Assembly (NCBI GenBank): GCA_036278755.1
Contig: DASUKL010000116.1
Location: 1 to 6,693 of the forward strand
Source: DASUKL01 sp036278755
GTDB lineage: Bacteria; Chloroflexota; Limnocylindria; Limnocylindrales; CSP1-4
DNA length: 6,693 nt
Direction: 5' to 3'
The notes under the pieces are model-generated. The model was not told where the DNA came from and made no database searches. It saw only the letters and a program-made list of their open reading frames with translations. Both the position numbers and the translations under genes were made by a program. Shown one piece after another: positions 5,017 to 6,693 of this stretch. The stretch's first letter is position 1; every line of letters starts with the position of its first letter.

Positions 5017-5739
5017 TCAGCGCGCTCCCGTGACGAGCCGCTCCCGATCGAAGAGCCGCGAGGCCAGGCGCCAGCCCAGGACATCGAGGGCCACCAGGAG
5101 GATCGCCCCGCCGACGGCCAGCTGGGGCGAGGCGGGGATGAGGCCGACGGCCACGAGGACCACGAGGAAGACCCCCGGCAGGCTGGCCAGGATGCCGGCC
5201 TGCTGAGCCACGCGGACGTCGCTGGAGCGGGTCGAGACGGTGATGCCCAGCCAGATGGACCAGGTGGCCAGAAGGGGCGTGAAGACGATCTGGGCCAGCA
5301 GGTCGGGCCCCTGGAGGAAGGCGGTCGTGACGCTCGGCGGCGCGAGGATGGTCACGAGGACGATGAAGAGGGCGAAGACACCATAGGCGATGACCACCGA
5401 CGGGAACAGGGCGGCGAGGGCCTTGCCGAGGAGGAACTCCTGGGCCTGGATAGGCGTGCTGAGGGCCGGCTCGAGGGTCCCCTGCTGGCGCTCGCCGGCC
5501 ACGGCGTAGGCGGCCAGGACGACCGGCACGAGGCAGGGGATGCCGAGCATGTACAGGAGGACGTGCTCGTGGGCCAGGGCGCCCGAGGCCGATGCGCTCA
5601 GGCTGATCACGGCCACCAGGGGCTGGATGACGAAGACGAGTGGCAACACGGCCATCCCCAGCACGACCGAGCGGTTGTGGCCGTACTCGCGCAGCTCCTT
5701 GCGCACGATGGCGCCCACCCGCCGGCGGCTGAAGGTCAT
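5017..5739 (-). CDS. ABC-2 type transporter permease (NatB-like)
   Basis: Membrane half of an ABC exporter, 240 residues. After a short cytoplasmic start (MTFSRRRVGAIVRKELREYG, typical of ABC-2 permeases) there are about six hydrophobic segments, near residues 26-49, 61-82, 106-133, 147-168, 180-200 and 206-228. The segment GERQQGTLEPALSTPI after the second span is the hallmark cytoplasmic loop of this family and is the likely ATPase contact. The ATG start at 5739 shares ATGA with the ATPase stop, and GAGG (5753-5750) stands ten bases before it. The reading frame stays open upstream into the ATPase gene, but that extension lacks family features and is not used. Substrates of this type range from sodium ions to drugs and lipids; nothing here selects one. 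Confidence 0.92.
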   Translation of the reverse strand: MTFSRRRVGAIVRKELREYGHNRSVVLGMAVLPLVFVIQPLVAVISLSASASGALAHEHVLLYMLGIPCLVPVVLAAYAVAGERQQGTLEPALSTPIQAQEFLLGKALAALFPSVVIAYGVFALFIVLVTILAPPSVTTAFLQGPDLLAQIVFTPLLATWSIWLGITVSTRSSDVRVAQQAGILASLPGVFLVVLVAVGLIPASPQLAVGGAILLVALDVLGWRLASRLFDRERLVTGAR

Positions 5740-6686
5740 CGGGCGGCGACCTCGGGATCCCGCTCTACGAGCTGGAGGTAGACGTCCTCGAGCGAGTGTT
5801 CGGCCGGGGCGATGGCCAGCACAGCGGCTCCCGCAGCGACGAGGGCCCGGGTCACGGCCGGGGTCGCGACCGCCGCGTCGGCCACCGTGACGAGGTACGT
5901 CGCCGGGCCCATCTGCTGCCAACCGCTGACCGCTGGCTGGGCCAGGAAGACGCCCGCCGGATCGGCCAGCGGGGCGGCCGTCTGCACGGTGAGGGCCTGG
6001 CTGAACATCTGTGCCCGGAGCTCGGCCGGGCGGCCGATGGTGCGCAGGGTGGTATCGAGGATGGCGACCCGGTCACAGAGACGCTCCGCTTCCTCGAGCC
6101 GGTGGGTGGTCAGGAAGATCGTCACGCCCTGCCCCCGAAGCCCTTCGATGAGCCCGTGGACCTCTCGGGCGGCGACCGGGTCGAGGCTGGCCGTCGGCTC
6201 GTCGAGGAAGAGGACCTGGGGCTGGCTGAGCAGGGCCCGGGCCAGCGCCACCCGCTGGCGAAGGCCCTTGGACAGCGCGCCGCAGGGGTCGTCGGCCCGT
6301 CCCGTCAGGTCCACCGCCTTAAGGGCCTGGGCGATGCGTTCGGCCGGTCGCTCGACCTCGTACAGGTCAGCGAAGCAGGCCAGGTTCTGGGCCACGCTCA
6401 GGCGCAAATAGAGGCCCGGCGACTCGGGCATGATCGCGATGCGGCGGCGGATCCCGACGCCGTTGGCGGGCTCCAGGGGTAGGCCGGCCACGGCCGCCGA
6501 GCCGGCGGTCGGGGCGATGAGCGTGCCGAGCGTCCGCACGGTCGTCGTCTTGCCCGCCCCGTTGGGACCGAGGAAGCCGAAGACCTCGCCCTGGCCCACC
6601 GTGAACGAGACGTCCTCGAAGGCCGTGCGCTGCCCGAACCGCTTGGTGAGGTGCTCGACCTCGATCGCCGGCCGGCCGGCGGTCAC
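5736..6686 (-). CDS. ABC transporter ATP-binding protein, ABC-2 / NatA type
   Basis: Cytoplasmic ATPase that powers the permease encoded directly downstream. The 316 residues have the full nucleotide-binding domain: Walker A GPNGAGKTT (40-48, K46); a Q-loop region reading MPESPGLY (86-93), where E88 takes the usual glutamine position, as is common in the NatA-like branch; signature LSKGLRQR (138-145) in place of LSGGQ; Walker B VLFLDEPTASLDP (158-170, catalytic E163); and switch histidine H195 in TTHRLEEAE. About 100 further residues form the C-terminal domain typical of this group, ending in the SLEDVYLQL motif. The GTG at 6686 lies seven bases from the right edge and the frame is open beyond it, so the true start and promoter may be outside the window. 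The stop overlaps the permease start, so both halves are made from one message. Confidence 0.95.
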   Translation of the reverse strand: MTAGRPAIEVEHLTKRFGQRTAFEDVSFTVGQGEVFGFLGPNGAGKTTTVRTLGTLIAPTAGSAAVAGLPLEPANGVGIRRRIAIMPESPGLYLRLSVAQNLACFADLYEVERPAERIAQALKAVDLTGRADDPCGALSKGLRQRVALARALLSQPQVLFLDEPTASLDPVAAREVHGLIEGLRGQGVTIFLTTHRLEEAERLCDRVAILDTTLRTIGRPAELRAQMFSQALTVQTAAPLADPAGVFLAQPAVSGWQQMGPATYLVTVADAAVATPAVTRALVAAGAAVLAIAPAEHSLEDVYLQLVERDPEVAAR

Positions 6687-6693
6687 CGGACCG

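Noticed and set aside
5740..5922. Longer start for the ABC permease, extending 61 codons into the ATPase gene
   Set aside because: The added residues are Arg/Gly-rich and unlike any permease N-terminus. The ATG at 5739 gives the typical MTFSRRRVGAIVRKEL start and an ATGA overlap.

Overview
The window is very GC-rich (by eye about 70%) and densely coded. It carries seven protein genes, of which one runs off the left edge and one starts at the right edge. High GC, many GTG starts, stop/start overlaps of the ATGA type and a Tat-type Rieske protein suggest a high-GC bacterium of the Chloroflexota or Actinomycetota kind. That placement is an inference and no marker gene settles it.

Left block (1-2096, minus strand): a MarR-family regulator is followed by a ClC chloride channel/antiporter. 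The regulator stop and the transporter start share the bases ATGA, so the two are one transcription unit. The transporter has a C-terminal CBS-like region that is cut by the window edge. A 107-bp divergent intergenic region separates this pair from a plus-strand Rieske iron-sulfur protein (2204-2878). It contains a perfect 14-bp palindrome, the best candidate for the MarR operator, and a possible -10 element for the Rieske gene. The Rieske gene has intact cluster-binding boxes and a Tat-type N-terminal anchor, but no cytochrome b next to it.

Middle block (3012-4205, plus): a winged-helix protein of the AlkZ/YcaQ (HTH_42) type. Its linker has been expanded by in-frame tandem repeats that copy its own conserved RLLP segment.

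Convergent intergenic region (4206-4569): no credible gene. It holds the most unusual element of the window, five copies of a 15-bp imperfect palindrome of the form TTTGC-N5-GCAAA. Four copies sit at exact 72-bp intervals (4260, 4332, 4404, 4476) and a fifth lies 20 bp after the fourth. A separate large inverted repeat lies over the end of the next gene.

Right block (4570-6686, minus): an ABC-2 type exporter made of an ATPase and a permease, again joined by an ATGA overlap, followed after 87 bp by a small DUF1801/YdhG-like protein.

The parts look like ordinary chromosomal modules: a regulated anion transporter, an electron-transfer protein, a possible DNA-repair-related protein and an exporter. 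The DNA-level repeat array at 4260-4516 is the piece that no gene explains.
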